Assembly (NCBI RefSeq): GCF_010731875.1
Contig: NZ_AP022595.1
Coordinates: forward strand, 1,178,001 to 1,242,000
Length of the DNA: 64,000 bases
Origin: Mycolicibacterium sarraceniae
Lineage (GTDB): Bacteria; Actinomycetota; Actinomycetes; Mycobacteriales; Mycobacteriaceae
Direction: 5' to 3'
Shown here: piece after piece, positions 6,844-18,848 of the stretch
Layout: each line of letters opens with the position of its first letter
Position numbering within the stretch: the stretch's first letter is position 1
Made by a program: the position numbers and the translations under genes
The notes under the pieces: generated by a model
What the model was told of the DNA's origin: nothing
Seen by the model: only the letters and a program-made list of their open reading frames with translations
Databases searched by the model: none

Positions 6844-8709
6844 TCAGCCGTCGATCTTGCGGGCGCCCAGCTCGCTCTGCAACAGCTCGAGCGCCACTTC
6901 CTCGGGATCGCGGCGCGGGGCCGCGTCATCGTCGCGAACGACCTCGGCGATCATGCTGTCTTCTTCGGCCCGCTGCGTATCGACCGGTTCGGGTTCGGGC
7001 GGCGGCGGCTCGGCCTCTTGCACCGGCTGGCCGACGCCCACCTCGCAGCGCACCCGCCAATCCACACCGAGCGCATCCTTGAGGGCATCGCGGATGACGT
7101 CGGCATTTCGCTGCTCGCTGAGCCGCTTGGCCAGTGGCACCGACTCGTGGCCGAGCACCAGGGTGTTGTTCTCGACCGCGCGGACGATCGCCCCGGCCAG
7201 CATGACCTCGGTGGTACGGCTGCGCTGACGGACCTTCTCGCGCACCGTCGACCACATGCTGCGCACGGCGGCCGCGCCGGGCTCACCGGCGACGGCAGAC
7301 GGCGGTTCGGCGGCGTCGGTGGCCGGCGGCGGAACGGTCGGTTCCGGTACCGGTTCCTGCGTGATGACGGGCTCAGGTCGGGCGACGGGCTCGGGGGCTG
7401 GCCGGGCCGCATCCGGCGCAGGCGCCGGCGACGCGACCGGCGCCGCCGTCGGCTCGGCGGCAGCCGGTGCCACCTGCGTCTTGCGCACGTACTGTTTGGC
7501 CGGCGCAGCCGCCGGAGCTCCGCTGCTCATCGCGGCCTCGCCGGCAGGTATCGAGATGTCCATCCGCATCTCGATACGCTCGATGCGCTGCAGCAGCGCG
7601 GCCTCGGTGTCGCTGGCCGAGGGCAGCAGCAGCCGGGCGCACACCACCTCCAGCAGCAGCCGAGGCGCGGTCGCACCGCGCATCTCCCCCAGGCCGGCGT
7701 GCACCACTTCGGCGTAGCGAGCCAGGGTCGCGGGCCCGATGCGCGCGGCCTGGTCCCGCATCCGGTCCAGGATGTCGTCCGGTGCGTCAACGACGCCTCG
7801 ACTGGCGGCATCCGGAACCGCTTGCAGCACAATCAAATCCCGAAAACGCTCGAGCAAGTCGACGCCGAAGCGGCGGGGATCATGCCCGGCGTCGATCACC
7901 GATTCGACCGCACCGAACAGTGCTGCGGCGTCACCTGCGGCCAGCGCATCGACCGCATCGTCGATCAAGGCGACGTCGGTGGCTCCCAGCAGGGCCAGCG
8001 CCCGCTGGTAGTGCACCTGGTTGTCCTGCGCGCCGGCCAGCAGCTGGTCGAGCACGCTCAATGTGTCGCGGGGCGAGCCGCCACCGGCGCGGATCACCAG
8101 CGGATACACCGCGTCGTCGACGGCGACGCTCTCCGAGGCGACGATCTTCTCGATCAGCGCGCGCATGGTCTTGGGCGCGAGCAGCCGGAACGGGTAGTGG
8201 TGGGTGCGCGACCGGATCGTCGGCAGCACCTTCTCCGGCTCGGTGGTGGCAAACACGAAAATCAGGTGATCAGGTGGCTCCTCGACGATCTTGAGCAGCG
8301 CGTTGAATCCCGCGGTGGTGACCATGTGCGCTTCGTCGACGATGAAGATGCGATAGCGCGATTGTGCGGGCGCGTAGAACGCCCGGTCCCGCAACTCGCG
8401 GGTGTCATCGACACCGCCGTGGCTGGCGGCATCGAGTTCGACGACATCGACCGAGCCGGGGCCGTTGGGAGCCAGCGCCACGCACGAGTCACACACGCCG
8501 CACGGGGTCGGCGTCGGCCCCTGCTCGCAGTTGAGCGAACGGGCGAGGATGCGCGCCGAGGATGTCTTACCGCAGCCCCGCGGACCGGAGAACAGATACG
8601 CGTGGTTGATCCGATGAGCGGACAGCGCCGTGCACAGCGGTTCGGTGACGTGCTCCTGGCCGACCACTTCGGCAAAAGTTGCCGGCCGATACTTCCGGTA
8701 GAGCGCCAC
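6844..8709 (-). CDS. dnaX: DNA polymerase III subunits gamma and tau
   Basis: 621 aa. The clamp-loader ATPase opens the beta clamp ring at the replication fork. Walker A is GPRGCGKTS near residue 42. A Cys4 zinc module follows (CEQGPTPTPCGVCDSC), then DEAHMV, the arginine-finger region and sensor FATTEPEKVLPTIRSR. Residues about 390-490 are a Pro/Ala/Glu-rich linker, followed by a C-terminal tau-like domain (VREKVRQRSRTTEVMLAGA). No frameshift signal was looked for in detail, and the linker is GC-rich without an obvious A-tract. It corresponds to Rv3721c by gene order. Confidence 0.97.
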   Translation of the reverse strand: MALYRKYRPATFAEVVGQEHVTEPLCTALSAHRINHAYLFSGPRGCGKTSSARILARSLNCEQGPTPTPCGVCDSCVALAPNGPGSVDVVELDAASHGGVDDTRELRDRAFYAPAQSRYRIFIVDEAHMVTTAGFNALLKIVEEPPDHLIFVFATTEPEKVLPTIRSRTHHYPFRLLAPKTMRALIEKIVASESVAVDDAVYPLVIRAGGGSPRDTLSVLDQLLAGAQDNQVHYQRALALLGATDVALIDDAVDALAAGDAAALFGAVESVIDAGHDPRRFGVDLLERFRDLIVLQAVPDAASRGVVDAPDDILDRMRDQAARIGPATLARYAEVVHAGLGEMRGATAPRLLLEVVCARLLLPSASDTEAALLQRIERIEMRMDISIPAGEAAMSSGAPAAAPAKQYVRKTQVAPAAAEPTAAPVASPAPAPDAARPAPEPVARPEPVITQEPVPEPTVPPPATDAAEPPSAVAGEPGAAAVRSMWSTVREKVRQRSRTTEVMLAGAIVRAVENNTLVLGHESVPLAKRLSEQRNADVIRDALKDALGVDWRVRCEVGVGQPVQEAEPPPPEPEPVDTQRAEEDSMIAEVVRDDDAAPRRDPEEVALELLQSELGARKIDG

Positions 8710-8718
8710 GGGTGAAGG

Positions 8719-11152
<2,434 letters not shown>

Positions 11153-11202
11153 ATCACCTAAATCACGGTCTGAACTGCACACGCGCACCCTACGCTGAGC
11201 GA

Positions 11203-12306
11203 GTGCACAACACCTCCCCTTATCGGGTCGTCCAGTGGACGACCGGCAACGTCGGCAAGAGCTCCGTCCAGGCGATCACCGCCAACCCCACCCTTGAACT
11301 CGTTGGCTGTTATGCCTGGTCAGATGCTAAATCTGGCCGCGACGTCGGGGAACTGGTCGGCCTCGAGCCGCTGGGAGTCACCGCGACCAACGACATCGAC
11401 GCCCTGCTGGCCCTGAAGCCCGACTGCGTGGTCTACAACCCGATGTGGATCGACGTCGACGAGTTGGTTCGGATCCTGTCGGCGGGCGTCAACGTCGTCA
11501 CCTCGGCATCCTTCATCACCGGACAGAACCTCGGTGAGGGACGCGCCCGCATCGAAGAGGCGTGCAAGAGCGGCGGATCGACGATGTTCGGCTCCGGAGT
11601 GAGCCCCGGCTTCGCCGAACTGCTGGCGATCGTCGCCGCCACCGCCTGTGATCGCGTCGACAAGGTCATCATCCAAGAAACGGCCGACACCACCCTGTAC
11701 GACTCCCCCGAGACCGAGCGCCCCGTCGGATTCGATATGGCGATCGACGATCCCGCACTAGAGCCGATGGCCGCCACGGGCACCGCGGTATTCGCCGAGG
11801 CCGTGCAATTGGTCGCCGACTCGCTGGGCGTCGAGCTGGACGAGATCAGATGCGTATCCGAGTACGCGCAGACCACCGAAGATCTGCCGATGGCGTCGTG
11901 GACCATCAAGGCCGGCCATGTGGCCGGTGTCTACGCCAGCTGGCGGGGCATCGCGAACGGCAAGACCGTCATCGATATCAACGTGCGCTGGAAGAAGGGT
12001 CAGACCCTCGAGCCGGATTGGAAGCTCGACGGTGACGGCTGGACGATCACCATCGAGGGCCGTCCGACCGTGACGATGAACGTCGGCTTCCTGCCGCCGC
12101 CGGACCTCATCGAGAACGCCAAGACACTCGAGGACTTCTTCGTGCTCGGCCACATCATGACCGCGATGCCGCCGATCCACGCGATCTCGGCCGTCGTCGC
12201 GGCTCGGCCGGGGATCGCGACGTACAACGACCTGAACCTGCCGAAGGCCCGCGGCGTAGTGCCACGAGGTAGCGGGAGTCAGACGCAAAGGCTGCCGCTC
12301 GCGTAA
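11203..12306 (+). CDS. NAD(P)H-dependent DapB-like oxidoreductase
   Basis: 367 aa from GTG at 11203. It opens with a Rossmann nucleotide-binding motif variant (VVQWTTGNVGKSSVQAI). The rest resembles the mycobacterial family annotated as dihydrodipicolinate reductase-like or NAD(P)H-dependent amine dehydrogenase proteins (FGSGVSPGFAELLA, VGFDMAIDDP, NAKTLEDFFVLGHIMTAMPPIHAI). Members of this group are often near lipid or sterol catabolism genes, but no partner is adjacent here and the substrate is unknown. It follows the Rv3723-like gene by 50 bp. The next 170 bp hold no recognisable gene. Confidence 0.72.
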   Translation: MHNTSPYRVVQWTTGNVGKSSVQAITANPTLELVGCYAWSDAKSGRDVGELVGLEPLGVTATNDIDALLALKPDCVVYNPMWIDVDELVRILSAGVNVVTSASFITGQNLGEGRARIEEACKSGGSTMFGSGVSPGFAELLAIVAATACDRVDKVIIQETADTTLYDSPETERPVGFDMAIDDPALEPMAATGTAVFAEAVQLVADSLGVELDEIRCVSEYAQTTEDLPMASWTIKAGHVAGVYASWRGIANGKTVIDINVRWKKGQTLEPDWKLDGDGWTITIEGRPTVTMNVGFLPPPDLIENAKTLEDFFVLGHIMTAMPPIHAISAVVAARPGIATYNDLNLPKARGVVPRGSGSQTQRLPLA

Positions 12307-12476
12307 CCGAACGGGCAGCGCCAGTCGCGAGGTCCGTCCTTAGGACATCGGGCACCCCGACCCTGTCGCACACGGTTGGCAACAAGACGCACCTTAGTCG
12401 AATTCGCGTACGCACCAACAACTTACGGCGGCGTCAGCGACACGGAAGTTCACCCTCGGAGTCGCACCGATTGTTG

Positions 12477-14882
12477 CTACGGCTCCGGGATGACGGTCGC
12501 GGGGGTCTGCAGTGTCAGGCCGATGTTGGAGATGTTGATGACGCCGACCGCGGTGAAGTTCTCGTACGCCGTGGCCGAACTGGTGATCTGCAGCGTCAGG
12601 TTGCCCAAGTCCTGTGGGTTATCCGCCGTGTAGACAATGTTCTCCATGTTGACGCTCACGCTGCGGCTGCGCCCGTCCAGGGTCACCGCCACCGGCGTGA
12701 CGAGGTTGCCCACCACCAGGCCGGTGTTGTTGTCGACCAGCTGGGCGTAGACGAAGCGACTTGTCCCCAGACCCTGGTAATCGAAGGTCAGCGTCGGCGC
12801 ACCGACCGTCTGACTCAGCCCGGTCAGGTCGAGGTTGACGTTAATGGCGTTGCGAGCCTTGGAGGCCAATCCCAGCGAGTAGGGAATCGAGGCCTGCGGC
12901 GCCGGCCCGGAGCCACCGATGATCGGCACCAGGCCCAACGTGCCACCCGCGGCTCCGTCGGCCGCGGTGAAGCTCGAGCCGAAGAATTGACTGTCTTTGG
13001 TCGGCAGGTAGTTGGACTGGAACCAGTTGCCGAATTGGTCGGTGTACTGGAAGTTCGGCGCGGCCGGTACCGCCACACCCTTGACATATGTGTCCAGCCA
13101 GTTCAGCGCCGCGTCCAGGTTGCGGGTGCCGGTGGTGTCGGGGGTAGTCAGGCACACGCCGTGGCCGGTGCACGACCAGATCATCTGCGCAGGCACGCCC
13201 GGCTTCAGCGCCTCTGCGTTCTGGATGGCCTGCTGCAGGGTGAACAGCACGTCGATCGTGCCCTGCTCGAACAGGGTGGGCGCGCTGATATTGGGGACCA
13301 CGAAATTCGGCCCGCTGCTGGCGAGAACAGCTTGCGCGGTATTGCTGAGGAAGCCGGTCAGCAATCCGCTGATGACGCCCAGGTAGATCTGATTGTTGAT
13401 ACGGGCGCCGCTCAGAACCAGCGACAGCAACAGCAGTGACGAGTACGCGGTCTTGAACGCCCCGTTGGGGTAGAGCGCCTGGTTCAGCGAGTTCCATGCG
13501 ATGCCCGGCACGATGGCGTCGATGCGGGAATCGGTGCCCGCCGAGACCAGCTGAATGCCACCACCGTAGGAGCCGCCGACCATCCCCACCTTGGGATCGT
13601 TGGGCCCGTTGAGACTCGACGTGGGTTGCGTCGCAATCCAATTGATCATCGCGGTGACGTCACGGCCTTCGAAAGCCGGGCTGTCGAGCTGCAGGATGCC
13701 ACCCGAGGCGAACTCGCCGCGCGGATCCCATGTGACGACGTTGTAACCCCTGTCCCGCAGCGACTGCACGCCCGGAGTGAGTTCGTCGATTCCGTAGGTC
13801 GTATAGGGGTTGGTCTGGCCGGCGGTGGCAAGGCCGGGGCCGTTCATGATCGTGGGTGCCAGATTGCCGGCCGGGACGCCGTTGGGCCCCTGGGTCGACG
13901 CGGGGAACCAGTTGAGGCTGATCAGCGTTCCGTCGAAGGACGGCATCTTGTAGGTGAATGCCAGCGGAGCGTCAGTTGGGTTGTTCGCGGAGGGATTCGG
14001 GACGTATGTCACGATTTGCGAGTAGCCGATGATGGGGGCCAGGAGGTCGTTGAGGATCGGGGTCTGGTGCAGGGTGACGATCACCTGGCCGGCCAGACCG
14101 CCGAGAATGGGGATGCTGGTGACGATCCTGTCGAACTGTGTCTGCTCGGCCACGAGGATCTTGAATGTCTCGCTGCCCGAGCTGAGGATCGACTGGTACG
14201 GCAGATAGGTGAAATTGCCTGCGACATAACCGGTATCACCGGGGGCGGCGAACGTCACCTTGCCGCCGGCGCTCGGACCGCTGATCAAGCGGTAGGTGAG
14301 CGGGTTACCCGACGTCGTCGTCGCTCCGGTGGTGCCGTTGTAGACGCCGTCGACGATGCCCAGCGCCTGGTTGATCGTGATGGGATTACCGACCGTCAGC
14401 GACGCCGTGGTCAACGCCGACGTCACGCTGCGGGCCGCGGCCGCCTCTCGGCGTTGTAAGGCCGCAAAAGCAAGTGCGAGTGGCGAATCGGCGGGCACGG
14501 CCGGCAACCCGCCGGACAGCTGATCGGCCGCGGCAGGCACCGCGGTGGTCAGGCGGGTGGCGATCGGGGTCGCCGAAATCGACTGCGCGGTGGCGGGCAT
14601 CGAGTTGGTTGCCGGGGCCGAGGCAGAGCGCTTAGAACTGCTCGTGCCCCCGCTGCTGAGGGCGAGGCTCGAGGCCGCGCTGGCCGGCCGTTTGGATGAC
14701 GCGGCCGGGTGCGACGAACTCTTGGGTCCGGCACTCGACGCGGAGGAATTCCCTCCTGCCGCCGACGATCCCGCCGAATTGTCCGCCACAGCGACGCCGT
14801 ATCCCGTGGAGAACAGCGCGGCACCGACTCCGAGGGCCACCGCCAATCCGCCAACCCGACCCACAAAGCGTGAAGCACCCAT
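12477..14882 (-). CDS. Secreted CocE/NonD-type alpha/beta hydrolase (S15 family-like)
   Basis: 801 aa. The N-terminus has a hydrophobic export signal (VGGLAVALGVGAAL), then a Ser/Ala/Gly-rich low-complexity linker to about residue 110, then an Ig-like or cadherin-like region, then the hydrolase. The nucleophile motif is GGSYGGG near residue 437, with supporting DPRGEFASGG (cap/oxyanion region), GTIDVLFTL (probable acid Asp) and CTGHGVCL (probable catalytic His). The C-terminal about 130 residues form a beta-rich domain typical of X-Pro dipeptidyl-peptidase/CocE proteins. Likely a cell-surface esterase or peptidase; substrate unknown. The N-terminal layout is shared with the aspartic protease and phosphoesterase in this window. 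Confidence 0.75.
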   Translation of the reverse strand: MGASRFVGRVGGLAVALGVGAALFSTGYGVAVADNSAGSSAAGGNSSASSAGPKSSSHPAASSKRPASAASSLALSSGGTSSSKRSASAPATNSMPATAQSISATPIATRLTTAVPAAADQLSGGLPAVPADSPLALAFAALQRREAAAARSVTSALTTASLTVGNPITINQALGIVDGVYNGTTGATTTSGNPLTYRLISGPSAGGKVTFAAPGDTGYVAGNFTYLPYQSILSSGSETFKILVAEQTQFDRIVTSIPILGGLAGQVIVTLHQTPILNDLLAPIIGYSQIVTYVPNPSANNPTDAPLAFTYKMPSFDGTLISLNWFPASTQGPNGVPAGNLAPTIMNGPGLATAGQTNPYTTYGIDELTPGVQSLRDRGYNVVTWDPRGEFASGGILQLDSPAFEGRDVTAMINWIATQPTSSLNGPNDPKVGMVGGSYGGGIQLVSAGTDSRIDAIVPGIAWNSLNQALYPNGAFKTAYSSLLLLSLVLSGARINNQIYLGVISGLLTGFLSNTAQAVLASSGPNFVVPNISAPTLFEQGTIDVLFTLQQAIQNAEALKPGVPAQMIWSCTGHGVCLTTPDTTGTRNLDAALNWLDTYVKGVAVPAAPNFQYTDQFGNWFQSNYLPTKDSQFFGSSFTAADGAAGGTLGLVPIIGGSGPAPQASIPYSLGLASKARNAINVNLDLTGLSQTVGAPTLTFDYQGLGTSRFVYAQLVDNNTGLVVGNLVTPVAVTLDGRSRSVSVNMENIVYTADNPQDLGNLTLQITSSATAYENFTAVGVINISNIGLTLQTPATVIPEP

Positions 14883-15028
14883 GATTGTCTACCTCCCCGA
14901 CCAGCGGCCACTGTGCCTTTGCGGAGGGTAAACCCGCCGAGCAGCGCGGCACCGCAAATTGCCGAAACTGTCAGCTATGAGTTTGCTGAAGTGGCCAACT
15001 CAACCGAGTGGCGTTGAGCGCCAGTGAA

Positions 15029-16681
15029 TCAGGCGTAGTCGAAATTCGTCGAACCCATGCCGTCGGGCGTCGTGTAGTCGATGTAGACCGGACCATGTTG
15101 GAACGGCACGTACCCGGTGTTGATCAGCCCGCTGGCGATCACGTCCGGCGCGTTCTGCGAGGTGACGATGTAGGAGTACAGCAGCACCCCGTCAGGGGTG
15201 TACACCGAAATCCTGGTCCCCACCGGCACGCTGCTGGCGCCGCCGATCTGGGAAGACAAGATCGTGCCGTACACGCCGCCGGAGTCGATGATCGCCCCGA
15301 CCTGCGTCGGCGTGCCGTTGTTGATCTTCACGTTGATGTACGCATCCGGTGCACCAGACACCGATGCCCGGGTCGGCAGGGGGTTGGGGCCGAAGACCAT
15401 TACGCCCGCCAACCCGAGCAACAGACCCTGATAGAGGAACACGCCCTGGCTGAGGTCACCGGGCAGCGCGGTGGTCGGAAGACCGACCGGCCCGGGGCCG
15501 GCGGCATTGGCTCCGATTCCGAGTATCCCGGACGCGCCACCGAGCTGGTGGAAGAAGTTCAGGGCCGCCGCCGCGTCGTTGGCGTCGACGATGTTGACGC
15601 CGGTGGGGTCGGAGACGATGCCGTTTCCGAAGTTCACTGTTGTCGTGTACGTCGTGAAGCTGTAGGTCAACCCGCCGCTGTAGCCGCTCGTACCGGTACC
15701 GGTCGGTGCGCCCAGCGGTGCCGCGTCGCCCACCGACGCCCTGGTGAGCACCAGTCCCGAGGATCCGGTGTCGACGAGCACCGGCGTGCTGGGTCCGCCG
15801 TTGACCGAGATGTAGACGATCGGCTCGGTCGTCGACCGCATGCTCACCGGGACCAACGCGTAGACCCGACCGTTCTGTGCGGCCGTGCTCACCAGGTTCT
15901 GTACCGGTGTGATGTCGCTGGCACCGAAGGCACTGACCAGCGGCAGGAACAGATTCGCACTTCTGAGTGCGGTGGTGGCCAGTGTCGGAAGCAGCAGTGC
16001 GCCCAGCAGGCTCACCCCGGCCAGCTCGTGCACGATCGGAACGCCGGATGTCCTGGCGTAGAGCGACTGGGCCGGCGTGATCGTGGCTCCCCAGGTGTCC
16101 AGCGCCAGCGCGGCCTGTGTGAGAAGGATCTGCGGAACCACCGCGACCAGGCCTGCGGGGAGATTGCCGGCACCCCACGTCTGCTGTTGCAACTGCGCGC
16201 GCGCGCCGGCGATCTGCTGCTGGGCCAGACTCACCGCGACGTTCGCAACGATCGGCGGCGTCGGCGGCAACCAAGAGACGTTGCTCGGCGTCGAGTTGGC
16301 GGCCGCGGGCGACGAGGAGACGTTGCTCGGCGTCGAGTTGGCGGCCGCGGGCGACGAGGTGGCGGCGGCGGCGTGGCTCGTGGCCGCAGAAGCGTTGCTC
16401 GCCGCGGCGGCTGCCGCCCTGCGGGAGCTGGCATTTCCGCTCGCGGAGGTGGCTGACGTGGGGCGCGCCGAATGGGCGGTGGCCTTCGTCGCGGTCGAGG
16501 ACGCCGAGCTCGATTGCGAGTTGCTCGACGACGCCTTGTCCGAGCCCGAACCGGTGCCGGTGTCAGCATGGGCAACCGCGGAGCCGCTGGCTAGGGCGGC
16601 GCCGATACCCAGGGTGACGGCACCGGCGCCCAGCCACGAGTAGGGCTGGCGACGCTGCCGCCCGCGGTCGCTGTGCCTCAT
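15029..16681 (-). CDS. Secreted PecA-like aspartic protease without a PE domain
   Basis: 550 aa from ATG at 16681. A signal region (WLGAGAVTLGIGAALASG, then a cleavage-like AHADT) is followed by a Ser/Thr/Ala-rich linker to about residue 145. A retropepsin-like domain then carries the catalytic motif LVDTGSSGLVL and a second site AIIDSGGVYGT near residue 470. The GASGILGIG segment is also typical of the mycobacterial PecA (PE_PGRS35) protease, which processes LipY and PE proteins at the surface. Here the PE and PGRS parts are absent and replaced by the signal plus linker. A longer frame to 16786 is unlikely. Confidence 0.75.
   Translation of the reverse strand: MRHSDRGRQRRQPYSWLGAGAVTLGIGAALASGSAVAHADTGTGSGSDKASSSNSQSSSASSTATKATAHSARPTSATSASGNASSRRAAAAAASNASAATSHAAAATSSPAAANSTPSNVSSSPAAANSTPSNVSWLPPTPPIVANVAVSLAQQQIAGARAQLQQQTWGAGNLPAGLVAVVPQILLTQAALALDTWGATITPAQSLYARTSGVPIVHELAGVSLLGALLLPTLATTALRSANLFLPLVSAFGASDITPVQNLVSTAAQNGRVYALVPVSMRSTTEPIVYISVNGGPSTPVLVDTGSSGLVLTRASVGDAAPLGAPTGTGTSGYSGGLTYSFTTYTTTVNFGNGIVSDPTGVNIVDANDAAAALNFFHQLGGASGILGIGANAAGPGPVGLPTTALPGDLSQGVFLYQGLLLGLAGVMVFGPNPLPTRASVSGAPDAYINVKINNGTPTQVGAIIDSGGVYGTILSSQIGGASSVPVGTRISVYTPDGVLLYSYIVTSQNAPDVIASGLINTGYVPFQHGPVYIDYTTPDGMGSTNFDYA
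16275..16358. repeat. 42-bp tandem duplication inside the protease linker
   Basis: Two adjacent, essentially identical 42-bp units (16275-16316 and 16317-16358) encode a repeated 14-residue linker block containing SPAAANSTPSNVS. The duplication is in frame and expands the low-complexity spacer between the export signal and the catalytic domain. Confidence 0.85.
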
Positions 16682-16789
16682 CGCGTTCCCCCAATGCACC
16701 GGTGGCAGCGAGGGCCGATCGCCCGGTCGCCAGTTTGCTGAGTATCTACCATAGGAGGCCGTCGCGCCAATAGCCAACCCGCCCACCGG

Positions 16790-17190
16790 CTACGTGTGAA
16801 TCTGCCAGCCGGTGGCCGGGTCGACCAGGATGCCGGACACGGCGATGAGCTCAATGTCGTAGCGCACGCCCATTCGCCGATCCACTTCGATCCGTAACGG
16901 GCGCGGTACAGGGCGTTGCCGACGCGATCGAGGACACTGTTGGCCGGCAACGACGACATGCCCTCGACGAGGGAGCGGTTCGGTATCGGGTACGGCTTGC
17001 TGTCGATGCTGGAGCCGCTGGTCGAGTAGCCCCAGTTGAAGATCACCGTCTCCTTGGGATGTGTTGCGCCCACGACGTTTGCCGGCGTACCGCCGGTGCT
17101 CTGCATCCACATGCCGCCCCAGCCGGCGCTCAGGGTGGCACCGCGGTTCGCGCCACGCACGCCCAGGTAGGTATTGGATTTCGCCAGCAC
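16790..17190 (-). pseudogene. Frameshifted hypothetical protein
   Basis: From about 17190 (GTG) a frame encodes coherent protein-like sequence (SNTYLGVRGANRG, GWGGMWMQSTGGTP, HPKETVIFNWGYSTS, NALYRARYGSKWI). It becomes compositionally aberrant near 16890, while the neighbouring frame continues sensibly (MGVRYDIELIAVSG, VDPATGWQIHT) to a stop at 16790. A single indel near 16880-16900 would join them. The upstream frame also stays open past 17190 without a good start codon, so the 5' end may be missing. I do not recognise the family. The 5' end abuts the promoter region of the divergent P450 gene. Confidence 0.5.
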
Positions 17191-17279
17191 CGGGAGGTCG
17201 CTGATATCGGCGAAATGCGTGACAAGACAGTCGGTCCTCGAGTGTATGGTCCAAGTGACAAGGGCTCCCGGAGGATGCG

Positions 17280-18515
17280 ATGCCGAAGTTGGACGACATT
17301 GACCTGGCCGACTTGGATCGGTTCACGTCAGGATTCCCGTACCGCGATTTCGACGATCTGCGGCGCGACGCCCCGGTCTGGTGGCATCCGCCGACCGCAC
17401 ACACTCCGGGTGGTGAGGGCTTCTGGGTCCTGAGCCGCTACGCCGATATCGTCGCGGCCTCCGCCGACGGCGCGACGTTCTCTTCCGAGACGGGCGGTGA
17501 CCGCGTGGGTGGCGGCACCACACTCGAGGACATGCCGATGGAGTTCGCGGTGGGCGCGCTGCTGAACATGATGGACGACCCGCGCCACGCGCAGTTCCGC
17601 CGCTTGCTGACACCAAGCACCACACCGCGAGCCCTGCGCGCCATCGAAGAGGATCTGCGCCGTCGCGCGATCGACATCGTCGACGCGGCAATCGCCAAGG
17701 GCGACTGCGACTTCCTCATCGATGTGTCGGCCGAGTTGCCGCTACAGGCGGTGGCGGATCTGGCTGGGGTGCCGCAGACCGATCGTCACGAGTTGATGAA
17801 CTGGGCCAACGTCACCCTCGACTACGAGGGACGAGAGGTCGGCGAGGTCAGCGACCGGGTTGCCCAGGCACAGGCCCAGATGTTCGTCTACGGCACGAAT
17901 CTGTTGGTGCGCAAGCGATCCGAATCACCCACCACCGATCTGCTGTCCATCGTGACGCATGCGCTGATCGATGGCGAGCCGCTCAGCGAGAACGAGCAGC
18001 GATTGTTCCTCAGTCTGATCGTTGCCGCCGGTAGCGAGACGACACGCAACTCCATCGCCATCGCGATGTCTGCCCTCAGCGAGCGGCCGCAGACCTGGGA
18101 ACAATTGCGCGCAAACCGGACTCTGCTTCCGGTGGCGGTTGAGGAGATGCTCCGCTGGGCATCGTCGACGCCCTACAACCGGCGCACAGCCACCCGTGAT
18201 ATCGAGATGCACGGCCAGCAGATCAGAGCCGGTGACAAGGTCTCCCTGTGGTGGGCGTCGGCCAACCGCGATGACGCCGTGTTCGCCGACCCCTACAACT
18301 TCGATATCGAACGAAATCCAAATCCGCACTTAGCCTTCGGGCGCGGCGTCCACTTCTGCCTTGGCGCATCACTGGCCCGCATGGAGATGAGGGTGATGTT
18401 CGAGGTGCTGTTGGACCGCGTCGAGTCCGTGACGCTGACCGGACCCATCGAATACGTTCGCAGCAATAAGCACAGCGGAGTCCGGCACATGCCCGTCACG
18501 ATCAATCCTCGCTAA
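17280..18515 (+). CDS. Cytochrome P450
   Basis: 411 aa. Haem-thiolate mono-oxygenase. I-helix oxygen-activation motif AAGSETTRN (here Gly-Ser-Glu-Thr), ExxR in the K helix (EEMLRW), and haem-binding loop HLAFGRGVHFCLGASLAR with the axial Cys near residue 360. The start ATG follows a GGAGG ribosome site. The next gene, a SnoaL/NTF2-like protein, starts 9 bp after the stop, so they are probably one transcript. No ferredoxin is adjacent. The substrate cannot be told from sequence; similar mycobacterial P450s act on lipids, sterols or terpenoids. Confidence 0.9.
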   Translation: MPKLDDIDLADLDRFTSGFPYRDFDDLRRDAPVWWHPPTAHTPGGEGFWVLSRYADIVAASADGATFSSETGGDRVGGGTTLEDMPMEFAVGALLNMMDDPRHAQFRRLLTPSTTPRALRAIEEDLRRRAIDIVDAAIAKGDCDFLIDVSAELPLQAVADLAGVPQTDRHELMNWANVTLDYEGREVGEVSDRVAQAQAQMFVYGTNLLVRKRSESPTTDLLSIVTHALIDGEPLSENEQRLFLSLIVAAGSETTRNSIAIAMSALSERPQTWEQLRANRTLLPVAVEEMLRWASSTPYNRRTATRDIEMHGQQIRAGDKVSLWWASANRDDAVFADPYNFDIERNPNPHLAFGRGVHFCLGASLARMEMRVMFEVLLDRVESVTLTGPIEYVRSNKHSGVRHMPVTINPR

Positions 18516-18524
18516 GGACAAGCC

Positions 18525-18848
18525 ATGTCGATTTCAGAGCAGTACATCGCGGCGGTCAATCAGGCCGATATCGAAGCACTCATGAACCTGTTCTCGCCGA
18601 CCGCGACGTTGTCACACCCCGCAGGCGAATTCACCACTACCGACGCGCTGCGGGACTTCTATCAGTCCGTCGTTTTCGCCGGCCAAGCGGTCACCGAGAT
18701 CCAGGCTAGGTTCACTGACGGTGACACCGAGATCCTGCAGATCAGGGCGTCCAGCCCGTTCGGCGAACCGGGGAACTACGTCCACGCCGCGGATGTCTTC
18801 AGTATCCGAGACGGACTGATCGAGCGGCTCGACATCTACTACCGCTGA
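18525..18848 (+). CDS. SnoaL/NTF2-like fold protein
   Basis: 107 aa. Typical SnoaL-like start (QYIAAVNQADIEALMNLF) and end (ADVFSIRDGLIERLDIYYR). This cone-shaped fold serves as isomerase, cyclase or hydrolase in many pathways. It lies 9 bp downstream of the P450 and probably acts on the same small-molecule pathway. The catalytic role is not deducible. Confidence 0.8.
   Translation: MSISEQYIAAVNQADIEALMNLFSPTATLSHPAGEFTTTDALRDFYQSVVFAGQAVTEIQARFTDGDTEILQIRASSPFGEPGNYVHAADVFSIRDGLIERLDIYYR

Noticed and set aside
7018..8715. A 565-aa frame antisense to dnaX
   Set aside because: Arg/Gly/His-rich shadow composition and no motif; dnaX is unmistakable on the other strand.
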